Shown here: piece after piece, positions 7,343-15,758 of the stretch
Position numbering within the stretch: the first letter of the stretch is position 1
Layout: every line of letters begins with the position of its first letter
Assembly: GCA_915063485.1 (NCBI GenBank)
Contig: CAJZDJ010000004.1
Span: 1 to 40,383 of the forward strand
Source: an uncultured Actinomyces sp.
Lineage (GTDB): Bacteria > Actinomycetota > Actinomycetes > Actinomycetales > Actinomycetaceae
Reading direction: 5' to 3'
DNA length: 40,383 nt
Notes under the pieces: model-generated
What the model was told of the DNA's origin: nothing
What the model saw: the letters and a program-made list of their open reading frames with translations, nothing else
Database searches by the model: none
Program-made: the position numbers and the translations under genes

Positions 7343-8985
7343 GGCACCAGCATAACGGCTACCTGGCTAAGCCAGTGCATAACCGGTTGCGGGTATACGC
7401 CCAGGAAGATAGTGCCAACCACTGCCGCGAAGATAGCTACCAGGGCAAAGCCGTCGCTAACTACAACCTCCACGCCCTGGGCGGGCTTGTGGAAGAACAT
7501 GTTGGAGATAACTCGCACATAGTAGAAAGCGGTGATTGCCGAGCACACCACTGCGGCCACAACCAGCCACAGGGTGTTACCCGAAGCGGCGGTGACAAAC
7601 AGCTGGAACTTACCCACAAAACCGGCGGTCAGCGGGATACCGGCGAAGGACAGCAGCGCCAGGGCCATAGCGGCAGCCAGCATCGGGTTGGTCTTACCCA
7701 AACCGGCGTAGCTAGCAATCTCGTTAGCTTCAGCGCTGATGCCGTTGTGGTTGCGGCGCACCAGGCTGACCACACCGAAGGCGGCGATGGTAGCCAGGCC
7801 GTAAACCAGCGAGTATAGGGCGATCGCGGTCAGTGAAACCGCCTGAGCCCCAATAATGGCGATCAGCATGAAGCCGGCGTGCGAGATAGCCGAGTAAGCC
7901 AACATGCGCTTGATGTCTTTTTGCAGCACACCGCCGACGGTACCTACCACCATGGTGGCAATCGCGATTACCCACAGCGACCAGTACAGTACCTGGCTGG
8001 TGGCCGCCCTAGAGAACAGCGGGTACAGCCCAGCAGAGAAAGCGAAACGGCACAGGGCGAAGAAGGCGGCAGCCTTAACCCCGCTAGCCATGAAGGCGGT
8101 AACCGGGGTGGGGGCACCCTGGTATACGTCCGGGCTCCAAGAGTGGAAGGGCACTGCCGCAATCTTGAACAGCAAACCAACCACAATCAAGATCACACCC
8201 ACGGGCACCAACAGGCCGGGGGCACCCACCTGGGCCCAGCGGGTCATGCCCTTAGCTAGCAGGCCGTAGTCCAGCACACCGTAGACGCCGTAAAGCAGCG
8301 CAGAACCAAACAGTAGGAAACCAGAGGCAAAAGCACCCAAAATGAAGTACTTAAGAGCAGCTTCCTGGCTGAGTAGGCGACGGTGGCGGGCAGTGGCGCT
8401 AAGCACATACAGGGGCAGGGAGATAATCTCCAGCACCACAAACAGTGCCGCCAGGTTGTTTACGTTAGCAAACAGCATCATGCCGCTTAGGCTCAGCAAA
8501 GTCAGCGGGTAAACCTCAGTGGTCTGCCAACCCAAGTGCAGGGACTGGGATTCCTCAGCGCTACCGGGACGGTCAGCGGCCTGGGCGGCAATGGCACCGT
8601 CGCGAGCACTAGTGCGATCGGCCAGCAAGAACACGCTGAGCAGACCAATCACCAGCAAAATCAGGAAGGCTGCCTGCGAGAAGCGGTCCTCCACCAGGCC
8701 CGGGGCGATAGACCCGTAAGCCACTGAGCTTAAATCAAGCTGACCCACGTTTACCTGGTTAACCACCTCTTTGGTGGGGGTGAGGGTGTCTAGCCAACGT
8801 ACCGTGGCCAGCACAATCGCCACCGCGATACCGGCCACAGCCAGTACTCGCTGGGTGGTGGGGCGCCAAGCGCGCGGCACTAAGGCCTCAACCAGCACCC
8901 CGAGGACTGCGGTTAACGCCACCGCTAGTGCGGGGGCCAAGGCAGCCCAGTTAAATTGGGCTGCGGTAGCAGCAGTTTCGTTCAC
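7339..8985 (-). CDS. nuoN: NADH-quinone oxidoreductase subunit N
   Basis: NuoN is one of three antiporter-like membrane subunits of complex I that pump protons. The 548-residue protein is hydrophobic throughout, with about 14 membrane helices. The conserved proton-antiporter core runs from YFILGAFASGFLLFGSALLYG through FKIAAVPFHSWSPDVYQGAPTP (the discontinuous helix with the conserved Lys/His) to DIKRMLAYSAISHAGFM. The N-terminal extension and the Ser/Ala/Arg-rich loop at about residues 120-150 (RTSARDGAIAAQAADRPGSA) are longer than in enterobacterial NuoN. The start GTG at 8983-8985 overlaps the nuoM stop as GTGA, with GGGAGGGG upstream as Shine-Dalgarno. Confidence 0.96.
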   Translation of the reverse strand: MNETAATAAQFNWAALAPALAVALTAVLGVLVEALVPRAWRPTTQRVLAVAGIAVAIVLATVRWLDTLTPTKEVVNQVNVGQLDLSSVAYGSIAPGLVEDRFSQAAFLILLVIGLLSVFLLADRTSARDGAIAAQAADRPGSAEESQSLHLGWQTTEVYPLTLLSLSGMMLFANVNNLAALFVVLEIISLPLYVLSATARHRRLLSQEAALKYFILGAFASGFLLFGSALLYGVYGVLDYGLLAKGMTRWAQVGAPGLLVPVGVILIVVGLLFKIAAVPFHSWSPDVYQGAPTPVTAFMASGVKAAAFFALCRFAFSAGLYPLFSRAATSQVLYWSLWVIAIATMVVGTVGGVLQKDIKRMLAYSAISHAGFMLIAIIGAQAVSLTAIALYSLVYGLATIAAFGVVSLVRRNHNGISAEANEIASYAGLGKTNPMLAAAMALALLSFAGIPLTAGFVGKFQLFVTAASGNTLWLVVAAVVCSAITAFYYVRVISNMFFHKPAQGVEVVVSDGFALVAIFAAVVGTIFLGVYPQPVMHWLSQVAVMLVP

Positions 8986-10529
8986 TTGGCTTCCCCTCCC
9001 TGGGACAGGACTGCCGAAACCTGCTCGGGCTGGCCAGTGTAGGCACTAATCAGCTCGGCTTGTTCGGCTAGCAAGTTAGTTAGCGGCGCAGTGAATAGAC
9101 CCAGCGCCAGCATGGCGATCAGCAGCGGGGTGACCAGCAGCTTTTCGCTCTTGTTCAGGTCACCGATACCCACATACTTTTCCTTGGGCGCACCAGTGAA
9201 CACCTTCTGGTAGGGCCATAGCGCGTACAGAGCCGCAATAACCACACCCAGCAGGGCGAACAGGCCGGCCGCCGTCGAGACCGAGAAGGTACCGGTGAGC
9301 ACCAGCCACTCGGGTACAAACCCGCTCAGGCCCGGCAGCGCAATTGAGGCTAGGGCGCTAAACAGGAAGGTGCCGGCAATAACCGGGCTGACGCGGGCAA
9401 TACCGCCCATCTCGGACAGGCGCGCGGTGCCGGTGCGACGCACCAGGAACCCAGAGATTAGGTACAGGCCCGCGATCGACAGGCCGTGAGCCACCATGTA
9501 AACCATGGCGCCGCTGGCCCCAGCAACCGAGCCGCCGAAAATACCCAGCACCATGAAACCAAAGTGGCTTACCGAGGTGTAGGAAATCAGGCGGTACAGG
9601 TGGTCTTGCACAATGGCAGCCAAACCACCGTAAATAATGGCCACAATCGCCAGGCTCATCATGGTCAGCGAGACCCAGTGCATGTCGCTGGTCAGCAGCG
9701 GCACACACATAACGATCATGCCGTAGGTACCGATCTTGTCCAGCACACCGATCAGCAGCACGGAGGTACCCGGGGTGGCCTGCTCGGCGGTGTCAGGCAG
9801 CCAAGTGTGCAGCGGCACCATGGGAGCCTTGATAATGAACGGCACCAGCAGGCAGATGAACATGATGGTGCGTTCGCTCTGGCCTAGCTCCTTGTAGGTG
9901 GCAGCCATCTGGGTGAAGGTGAAGCCCTCCGGGTTGCCGTAGGCGTGCACACCCACGATAGCTACCGCCACCAGCATGACCAGTCCCCCGGCCAGCGAGT
10001 AAAGCAGGAACTTCATAGCTGCACGACGACGCTGGGGGCCACCGTAGTTACCGATCAGGAAGTAGACCGGGATCAACATGGCTTCAAAAGCCAGGTAGAA
10101 GACGAACAGGTCCTGGGCGCTGAAAATCACCACAATGAACGATTCCAGAGCCAGTACGTGTCCGGTGAAACCGCCCAGCTGCTCCTGGCTCACATCAGAG
10201 CGAGCGGCGATAAGCACCAGCGGCACTAAGGCCAGGGCTAGCACCACCATGGCCAGCGAGATCGGGCTCAGCGCCAGCGACCAGCTCACCCCGAACACGG
10301 GGATCCAGCTGCCGGACTGGGCGAACTGTAGCTTGTCGGTAGCCGAGTAGTCATAGTTGGCCAGCATGTGACCAGCTAAACCTAGGGTTACCAGCGAGAA
10401 CACCATGCCCAGGAGCTTAGCCTGGCGGCGGCTTGCAGGCACTAACCACAGTAGGAGCGCACCCAGCATGGGCACTGCCGCCGCGATGGAAAGCACCGGG
10501 AATGAAGCGTTAATTACTGACGTGTACAT
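8982..10529 (-). CDS. nuoM: NADH-quinone oxidoreductase subunit M
   Basis: NuoM is the middle antiporter-like proton-pumping subunit of complex I. The 515-residue protein has about 14 predicted membrane helices. Family signatures are FYLAFEAMLIPVYFLIGNYG (the conserved Glu), KAPMVPLHTWLPDTAEQATP and LYRLISYTSVSHFGFMVLG. The start ATG (10527-10529) lies 13 bases after the nuoL stop and is preceded by GGGAAG. This is one of the few places in the operon where genes do not overlap. The last four bases overlap the nuoN start. Confidence 0.97.
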   Translation of the reverse strand: MYTSVINASFPVLSIAAAVPMLGALLLWLVPASRRQAKLLGMVFSLVTLGLAGHMLANYDYSATDKLQFAQSGSWIPVFGVSWSLALSPISLAMVVLALALVPLVLIAARSDVSQEQLGGFTGHVLALESFIVVIFSAQDLFVFYLAFEAMLIPVYFLIGNYGGPQRRRAAMKFLLYSLAGGLVMLVAVAIVGVHAYGNPEGFTFTQMAATYKELGQSERTIMFICLLVPFIIKAPMVPLHTWLPDTAEQATPGTSVLLIGVLDKIGTYGMIVMCVPLLTSDMHWVSLTMMSLAIVAIIYGGLAAIVQDHLYRLISYTSVSHFGFMVLGIFGGSVAGASGAMVYMVAHGLSIAGLYLISGFLVRRTGTARLSEMGGIARVSPVIAGTFLFSALASIALPGLSGFVPEWLVLTGTFSVSTAAGLFALLGVVIAALYALWPYQKVFTGAPKEKYVGIGDLNKSEKLLVTPLLIAMLALGLFTAPLTNLLAEQAELISAYTGQPEQVSAVLSQGGEAK

Positions 10530-10542
10530 TTACATCTTCCCG

Positions 10543-12549
10543 TCAAATTTGGGCGGCGACGAGGGCGATCAACAAGGCGACAACCCCCACCAGCATGTAA
10601 GCGGCGTAGGAACGCGCGTAACCGTTTTGAGCAGCAGTAACGGCCTTACCAGAACCCTTAACCGTGGCCACCAGGGCGGCAATGACGCCGTCGATGATGT
10701 AACGGTCAGAGCGGTCAGCACCATCAGCCAGGGCCTTACCCGGGCGCATGGCCACAGCCTCATTGAGGTTGTCTTGGTATAGGTCGTGACGTGCAGCTTC
10801 AACCAGAACGTTGGAAGGCTGAACCACGGTGGCTACCGGGCGACGCACATACATCACCCAAGCCAGGGCCACACCGGCCACTACCAGGATCAAGGTGGCA
10901 GCCATGATCACCGGAATAGCCAAAACCGGCTCGCCGTGCTCGTGGTGGCCAACTACCGGGGTGAGCCAGTTAGTGAAGGCGTCACCGTAGCTGAGCGCGC
11001 CACCTAGACCCACCGAGAACACCGACAAAATGATCATGGGGACGGTCATCCAGGGGCTGGACTCGTGCGGGTGCACCGGGCCTTCCAGGTCAGCTTCGCT
11101 AGTCCAGCGGGCCTTGCCGTGGAAAATCATGAAGAACAGACGCGACATGTAGAAAGCGGTAATTCCAGCGCCAATCAGGGCAATGGAACCCAGGATCCAC
11201 GGGCGCACACCTTCACCCACAAAAGCGGCCTCAATGATCTTGTCCTTGGAGAAGAAGCCGGAGAAAGGCGGCAAACCAAGGATGGCGATCCAGCCGATAC
11301 CCATGGTGATCCAGGTGATCTTCATGGCGGTGCGCAGGTTACCGAAGCGACGCATGTTGACCTGGTCGTTCATGGCGTGCATGACGCTACCGGCGCCCAG
11401 GAACAGCTGGGCCTTGAAGAAGCCGTGGGTGAGCAGGTGGAAGATAGCGAAGGCGTAGCCGATGGGGCCTAGACCCGCACCCAGCATCATGTAACCAATC
11501 TGGCTCATGGTGGAGGCGGCCAGTACCTTCTTCATGTCGTCCTTGGCGCAACCCACAATGGCACCGAACAGCAGCGTGATGGCACCAATGATGGCCACGG
11601 CCAGCTGGGCGTCAGGGGCACCCTGGTAGATAGCGCCCGAGCGCACCATTAGGTACACACCGGCGGTAACCATGGTGGCCGCGTGGATCAGGGCCGAAAC
11701 CGGGGTGGGGCCTGCCATGGCGTCACCCAGCCAGGCCTGCAGGGGGAACTGTGCAGACTTACCACAGGCAGCCACCAGCAGGAACAGGCCGATAACGGTC
11801 AGCCAGCCGGTGGATACGGCACCCGTAGTGGCAGCAGGCAGGACGGCGTCGAAGTCAACCGAACCCACCACGCTCATCATGGCCATCATGGCGGCCAGCA
11901 GACCCATGTCACCGACACGGTTCATTACGAAGGCCTTCTTGGCGGCGACGGCGTTCTTGGCGCTGGTGGCCTTTACGGCGTCGGGAGCGTCGGCGTCGGC
12001 AGTGTTCCAGAAACCAATTAGCAGGTAGGAAGCCAGGCCCACGCCTTCCCAACCCACAAACAGGGCCAGGTAGCTGTTACCCAGAACCAGGGTGAGCATG
12101 GCTGCCACGAACAGGTTCAGGTAGGCGAAGAAACGACGACGGTCGCGGTCGTGGGACATGTAGGCCACGGAGTAAACGTGGATCAAGAAACCCACGAAGG
12201 TAACTAGCCCAACGAAGGTCAGCGACAGCGGGTCAACCCGGATACCCAGGTCTAGCTCCCACTTGCCGGCGCTGAACCAACGCCACAGGTGGTGGTCGGT
12301 TACGCGCTGGGAAGCCGGAAGGCTTAGTAGCTTCCAGATCAGGGTTAGCCCAAAGCAGGCGTCAAAACCAGCTGCGGCCAGAGCCAGCCAGTGGCCCCAC
12401 TTGTCGCTGCGGCGTCCCAGCAGCAGCAACAGGGCGGCGCTAGCGGCCGGGACGGCAACTAGCAGCCAGGCGTAAGCGAGCAAACCAGTAGCGGGCACCG
12501 CTAGTGCACCCTGGCTAGAGGCTTGTACTGCGAGAGGAGTAAAGTTCAC
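10543..12549 (-). CDS. nuoL: NADH-quinone oxidoreductase subunit L
   Basis: NuoL is the distal antiporter-like subunit, with the long C-terminal helix (HL) that runs along the membrane arm. At 668 residues it has about 16 membrane helices. Motifs include FVGWEGVGLASYLLIGFW, KSAQFPLQAWLGDAMAGPTP and SALIHAATMVTAGVYLMVR, followed by KKVLAASTMSQIGYMMLGAG. The C-terminal 100 residues contain the polar stretch expected of HL (from about EAARHDLYQDNLNEAV) and a last hydrophobic anchor. The start is GTG at 12547-12549 with GAGGAAAA upstream, 11 bases after the nuoK stop. Confidence 0.97.
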   Translation of the reverse strand: MNFTPLAVQASSQGALAVPATGLLAYAWLLVAVPAASAALLLLLGRRSDKWGHWLALAAAGFDACFGLTLIWKLLSLPASQRVTDHHLWRWFSAGKWELDLGIRVDPLSLTFVGLVTFVGFLIHVYSVAYMSHDRDRRRFFAYLNLFVAAMLTLVLGNSYLALFVGWEGVGLASYLLIGFWNTADADAPDAVKATSAKNAVAAKKAFVMNRVGDMGLLAAMMAMMSVVGSVDFDAVLPAATTGAVSTGWLTVIGLFLLVAACGKSAQFPLQAWLGDAMAGPTPVSALIHAATMVTAGVYLMVRSGAIYQGAPDAQLAVAIIGAITLLFGAIVGCAKDDMKKVLAASTMSQIGYMMLGAGLGPIGYAFAIFHLLTHGFFKAQLFLGAGSVMHAMNDQVNMRRFGNLRTAMKITWITMGIGWIAILGLPPFSGFFSKDKIIEAAFVGEGVRPWILGSIALIGAGITAFYMSRLFFMIFHGKARWTSEADLEGPVHPHESSPWMTVPMIILSVFSVGLGGALSYGDAFTNWLTPVVGHHEHGEPVLAIPVIMAATLILVVAGVALAWVMYVRRPVATVVQPSNVLVEAARHDLYQDNLNEAVAMRPGKALADGADRSDRYIIDGVIAALVATVKGSGKAVTAAQNGYARSYAAYMLVGVVALLIALVAAQI

Positions 12550-12560
12550 CGGTTTTCCTC

Positions 12561-12860
12561 TCAGTGCTTGAGCAGGTCAACGTCATCAACAGATGCGCTC
12601 CTGCGGGTCTTAAAGATGGACACAATAATCGATAGCCCCACCACAACTTCAGCTGCGGCAACCACCATCACGAAGAAGGCGAAAACCTGGCCATCAAGGT
12701 TGCCGTGCAGACGTGAGAAGGTAACCAGGGCGAGGTTAGCTGAGTTAAGCATCAGCTCCACCCCCATTAGTTCAATAATCACGTCGCGGCGCAGCAGCAC
12801 GGTGAGTGCACCAATGCTAAAAAGCACCACGGCCAGGACTACGTAAACGCTTAGGCTCAC
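12561..12860 (-). CDS. nuoK: NADH-quinone oxidoreductase subunit K
   Basis: NuoK is a small three-helix subunit in the proton path of the membrane arm. The length of 99 residues is exactly that usual for the family. The conserved membrane glutamate is in [18 protein letters not shown] (second helix), and a second acidic residue sits in [15 protein letters not shown] (third helix). The start is GTG at 12858-12860 with AGGAGGAAAA directly upstream, and it shares GTGA with the nuoJ stop. Confidence 0.97.
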   Translation of the reverse strand: MSLSVYVVLAVVLFSIGALTVLLRRDVIIELMGVELMLNSANLALVTFSRLHGNLDGQVFAFFVMVVAAAEVVVGLSIIVSIFKTRRSASVDDVDLLKH

Positions 12861-13792
12861 TTTTCCTCCTTAGCAGCGTCAGCGCTAGTTTCGGCTTCAG
12901 CGGCCAGAGGCTGGCTCACCTGCGGGGCCGGGGCGCCGTTCATGGCGTCCATGCCGGAGTGACCGTGCACTGCGTTTTCAACCTGTGCCTCGGTTTCCAC
13001 CGGGAAGGGCACGCTGGCCTTAGGCACCAGGGCTCCAGTGTTTAGCATCTGGCCACGAATACGCAGTACGCGCGAAACCGACTCGTCAAGCAGCTTGCCG
13101 GAGGCGTCCAGCGCCGGGGCGGCAGCGCTGTTGGTGGTGGCGTAGACACCGGAGAAGGGCTTTTGACCCGGGTGCTCGCCGCGCTTGGCGTAGGCCTCAA
13201 GCTTGTCCTTAGCAACCTGAGCCTGGCCGCGACGCTTAGTGGCGCTTTCGCGGTGGGTTAGGGTCAGCGCGCCTAGGGCTGCGGTGATTAGCAGCAGACC
13301 GGTTAACTCCATAACTGTGGAGTAGTCGTTGAACAGCACCTTGGCTAGAGAACCAATGGAGTCGTCAGCAATTTCAGCTGAGAACTTGGCCGGACCCACC
13401 AGCTGCGAACGCATTAGCGCCGTCACCAGGGTGACTACCAAGCCCAAGCCCATCAGGCTGGAGAGGAGCTTGTGTCCACTGACAGTGTCGGCAATGGACT
13501 CGTCTGCGGCCACACCCACCAGCATGATCACGAATAGCACAAGCATCATGACCGCACCGGTGTAGACCACAATCTGCACTGCTCCCAGGAACGGGGCAGA
13601 GTTAGCAATGTAAAGGGTGGCCAAACAGATCATGATCATGATCATGTTTACGGCCGCGTAGACCGCACGCTTAGCGGTTAGCACGCCCAGGGCGCACACC
13701 ACCGCAATAACGGCGACTACCCCAAACAGGATGCTTTCACCCAAGCCCAGTTGCGGGGCGGGTAAAAGGGCGGTGGCTAGTGAAGTTGCCAT
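12857..13792 (-). CDS. nuoJ: NADH-quinone oxidoreductase subunit J with extended C-terminus
   Basis: NuoJ is a five-helix membrane subunit of complex I whose third helix couples quinone reduction to pumping. The core lies in about residues 15-185, with [18 protein letters not shown] and [20 protein letters not shown] marking helices two and three. Residues from about 185 on are soluble: a part shared with other actinobacterial NuoJ proteins ([15 protein letters not shown], then [12 protein letters not shown]), then a tail of about 55 residues rich in Pro, Ala and Glu. At 311 residues it is clearly longer than the roughly 180 of enteric NuoJ. The start ATG overlaps the nuoI stop by one base (TAATG). 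Confidence 0.95.
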   Translation of the reverse strand: MATSLATALLPAPQLGLGESILFGVVAVIAVVCALGVLTAKRAVYAAVNMIMIMICLATLYIANSAPFLGAVQIVVYTGAVMMLVLFVIMLVGVAADESIADTVSGHKLLSSLMGLGLVVTLVTALMRSQLVGPAKFSAEIADDSIGSLAKVLFNDYSTVMELTGLLLITAALGALTLTHRESATKRRGQAQVAKDKLEAYAKRGEHPGQKPFSGVYATTNSAAAPALDASGKLLDESVSRVLRIRGQMLNTGALVPKASVPFPVETEAQVENAVHGHSGMDAMNGAPAPQVSQPLAAEAETSADAAKEEK

Positions 13793-14460
13793 TAGCGCAC
13801 AGCCTCCTTCTGGTTTACGACTTTCGCGGTGGCCAGGCTGGGGTCATCGGGACGGTTGGCACGTACCCAATCCACCTGGTTCTGGGTGGGGCCGCTAACC
13901 TCGCCACGGTAGTAGTCACCGTCTTCGCAGCCCTGCGCCATCGGGTGCGGGGCAGCTAGGGCACCTTCAGGCAAGGGAACTAGCAGGTTTTGCTTTTCAT
14001 AGATCAGGCCTTCACGACCGTCGCCTACCAGCTCATCGATTTCGTGAGTCATGGTTAGCGCGCGGGTAGGACAAGCCTCAATGCAGTAACCGCACAAAAT
14101 GCAGCGCAAGTAGTTGATCTGGTAGACGCGCCCGTAACGCTCACCGGGAGAGTACTGGGCTTCGGGGGTGTTGGGGGCGGCCTCAACGTAGATAGCGTCA
14201 GCCGGGCAAGCCCAAGCACACAGTTCACAACCAATGCACTTTTCCAGCCCGTCGTCGTAACGGTTGAGCTGGTGGCGGCCGTGGAAGCGAGGCATAACCC
14301 GAGGCTTTTCAAAGGGGTAAGGCTCAGTTTCCACCGGACGGAACATGGAGGAAATAGTTACCCCATAGCCGGCCAGGGGCGAGAGCAGCTTAGCTAGCGC
14401 CGAGGGCTCGTCACGCAGCCACTGGTCGTGGTTGGAGGCATCAATTTCTTTTTTACTCAC
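13792..14460 (-). CDS. nuoI: NADH-quinone oxidoreductase subunit I (two 4Fe-4S clusters)
   Basis: NuoI carries clusters N6a and N6b, which link the peripheral arm to the terminal cluster N2 in NuoB. Two CxxCxxCxxxCP motifs are intact: [12 protein letters not shown] at about residues 78-89 and [12 protein letters not shown] at about 124-135. The N-terminal amphipathic stretch is short, and the C-terminus (from about 155) is a longer charged tail than in E. coli. The GTG start at 14458-14460 is coupled to nuoH by GTGA. AGGAGG lies seven bases upstream of the start. Confidence 0.97.
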   Translation of the reverse strand: MSKKEIDASNHDQWLRDEPSALAKLLSPLAGYGVTISSMFRPVETEPYPFEKPRVMPRFHGRHQLNRYDDGLEKCIGCELCAWACPADAIYVEAAPNTPEAQYSPGERYGRVYQINYLRCILCGYCIEACPTRALTMTHEIDELVGDGREGLIYEKQNLLVPLPEGALAAPHPMAQGCEDGDYYRGEVSGPTQNQVDWVRANRPDDPSLATAKVVNQKEAVR

Positions 14461-15758
14461 TTTTCAACCTCCTTGGCGGACTTGGCGGGCACCGCGTGGC
14501 GGGTAGAGGCAGGTAGTTCCTGCCCGGGCAGCGGCGGGACCGGGTAACCACCGGCGAAAGCGTCAAACTTGTCGCTTTCAGGTTCTTCCTTGTCGGACTT
14601 AGATTCAGGCCAGAAGAACAGCACCACCATGGTCACCACGCAGATCACGCTTAGACCCAGCAGCAGCTGCTGTGCGTCCATGTCGGTGAAGGCGCGCAGG
14701 CCCTGCACAATGGCTACCAGCACAAACCAGGCTAGAGCCACCGGAATCAGGAACTTCCAACCAAAACGCATGAACTGGTCGTAGCGGAAACGCACCAAAG
14801 TACCACGGGTCCAAATCATGAAGAACATGCAGGCCCACACCTTGGTTACGAACCACAGCACCGGCCACCAGCCAGAGTCGGCGCCTTCCCAAATCATGGT
14901 TAGCGGGCCGGCACTCCAGCCACCTAGGAACAAGGTGGTGCACACGGCAGACACGTTGAACATGTTGATGTATTCGGCCAGGAAGAACCAGGCGAACTTC
15001 ATGGAGGAGTACTCCACCATGTGTCCAGCCACCAGCTCACCTTCAGCTTCAGGAAGGTCGAAGGGCAGACGGTTAACTTCACCAATCATGGAGATGACGT
15101 AGATCAGGAAGCTGGGCAGCAAGCCCACACACCACCACAGGTTGGTCTGTGCGGCCACAATCCCGGAGGTGGACATGGAGCCCGAAACCAGGAACACGGT
15201 CACAATGGACAGACCCATGGCCAGCTCGTAGCTGATCACCTGGGCGGCACTACGCACTGCACCAAACAGCGGGTAGGTGGAGTGGGCGGACCAACCACCT
15301 AGCACAATGCCGTACACACCAAAGGCGGTGATAGCCAGGATGTAGAGCACCGAAACCGGGAAGTCAGTTAGCTGCAGCGGGGTGTGGTGACCAAAGAAGC
15401 TCACCGAAGGCCCAAAGGGGATCACCGCGTAAACCATGAAGGCACAGAAGGCGGCGATGGTGGGGGCCAGCAGGTAGATGAACTTCTCAGCGCCCTTGAG
15501 CCAGAAGTCTTCCTTCATGATCAGCTTGCCTGCGTCGGCAACAGCCTGGAGCAGACCTAGCGGGCCGTTAACGTTAGGCCCTAGACGGGTCTGCATACGG
15601 CCCAGGCCACGACGCTCAACCCACAGCGCCATAATCACGGACAAGATCAAAAATACCGCTAGGAATACGGCTTTGATCAGCGTAATCCACCAGGGGGTGT
15701 CAGAAAAGTCCGCAGTTACCCCGGCTGCGGTTGGCAGCGTCATAACGACGGCGTGCAT
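14457..15758 (-). CDS. nuoH: NADH-quinone oxidoreductase subunit H
   Basis: NuoH is the membrane subunit that forms much of the quinone-binding chamber. It has about eight membrane helices in 433 residues. The signature [22 protein letters not shown] stretch appears as [19 protein letters not shown] near residue 47. The quinone-site loop with charged residues is [20 protein letters not shown] (here [18 protein letters not shown]), followed by [15 protein letters not shown]. The C-terminal 45 or so residues are a soluble tail rich in Lys, Glu and Pro, typical of actinobacteria. The start ATG at 15756-15758 directly follows the nuoG TAA, with GGAGGTGA as a strong ribosome site. Confidence 0.97.
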   Translation of the reverse strand: MHAVVMTLPTAAGVTADFSDTPWWITLIKAVFLAVFLILSVIMALWVERRGLGRMQTRLGPNVNGPLGLLQAVADAGKLIMKEDFWLKGAEKFIYLLAPTIAAFCAFMVYAVIPFGPSVSFFGHHTPLQLTDFPVSVLYILAITAFGVYGIVLGGWSAHSTYPLFGAVRSAAQVISYELAMGLSIVTVFLVSGSMSTSGIVAAQTNLWWCVGLLPSFLIYVISMIGEVNRLPFDLPEAEGELVAGHMVEYSSMKFAWFFLAEYINMFNVSAVCTTLFLGGWSAGPLTMIWEGADSGWWPVLWFVTKVWACMFFMIWTRGTLVRFRYDQFMRFGWKFLIPVALAWFVLVAIVQGLRAFTDMDAQQLLLGLSVICVVTMVVLFFWPESKSDKEEPESDKFDAFAGGYPVPPLPGQELPASTRHAVPAKSAKEVEK

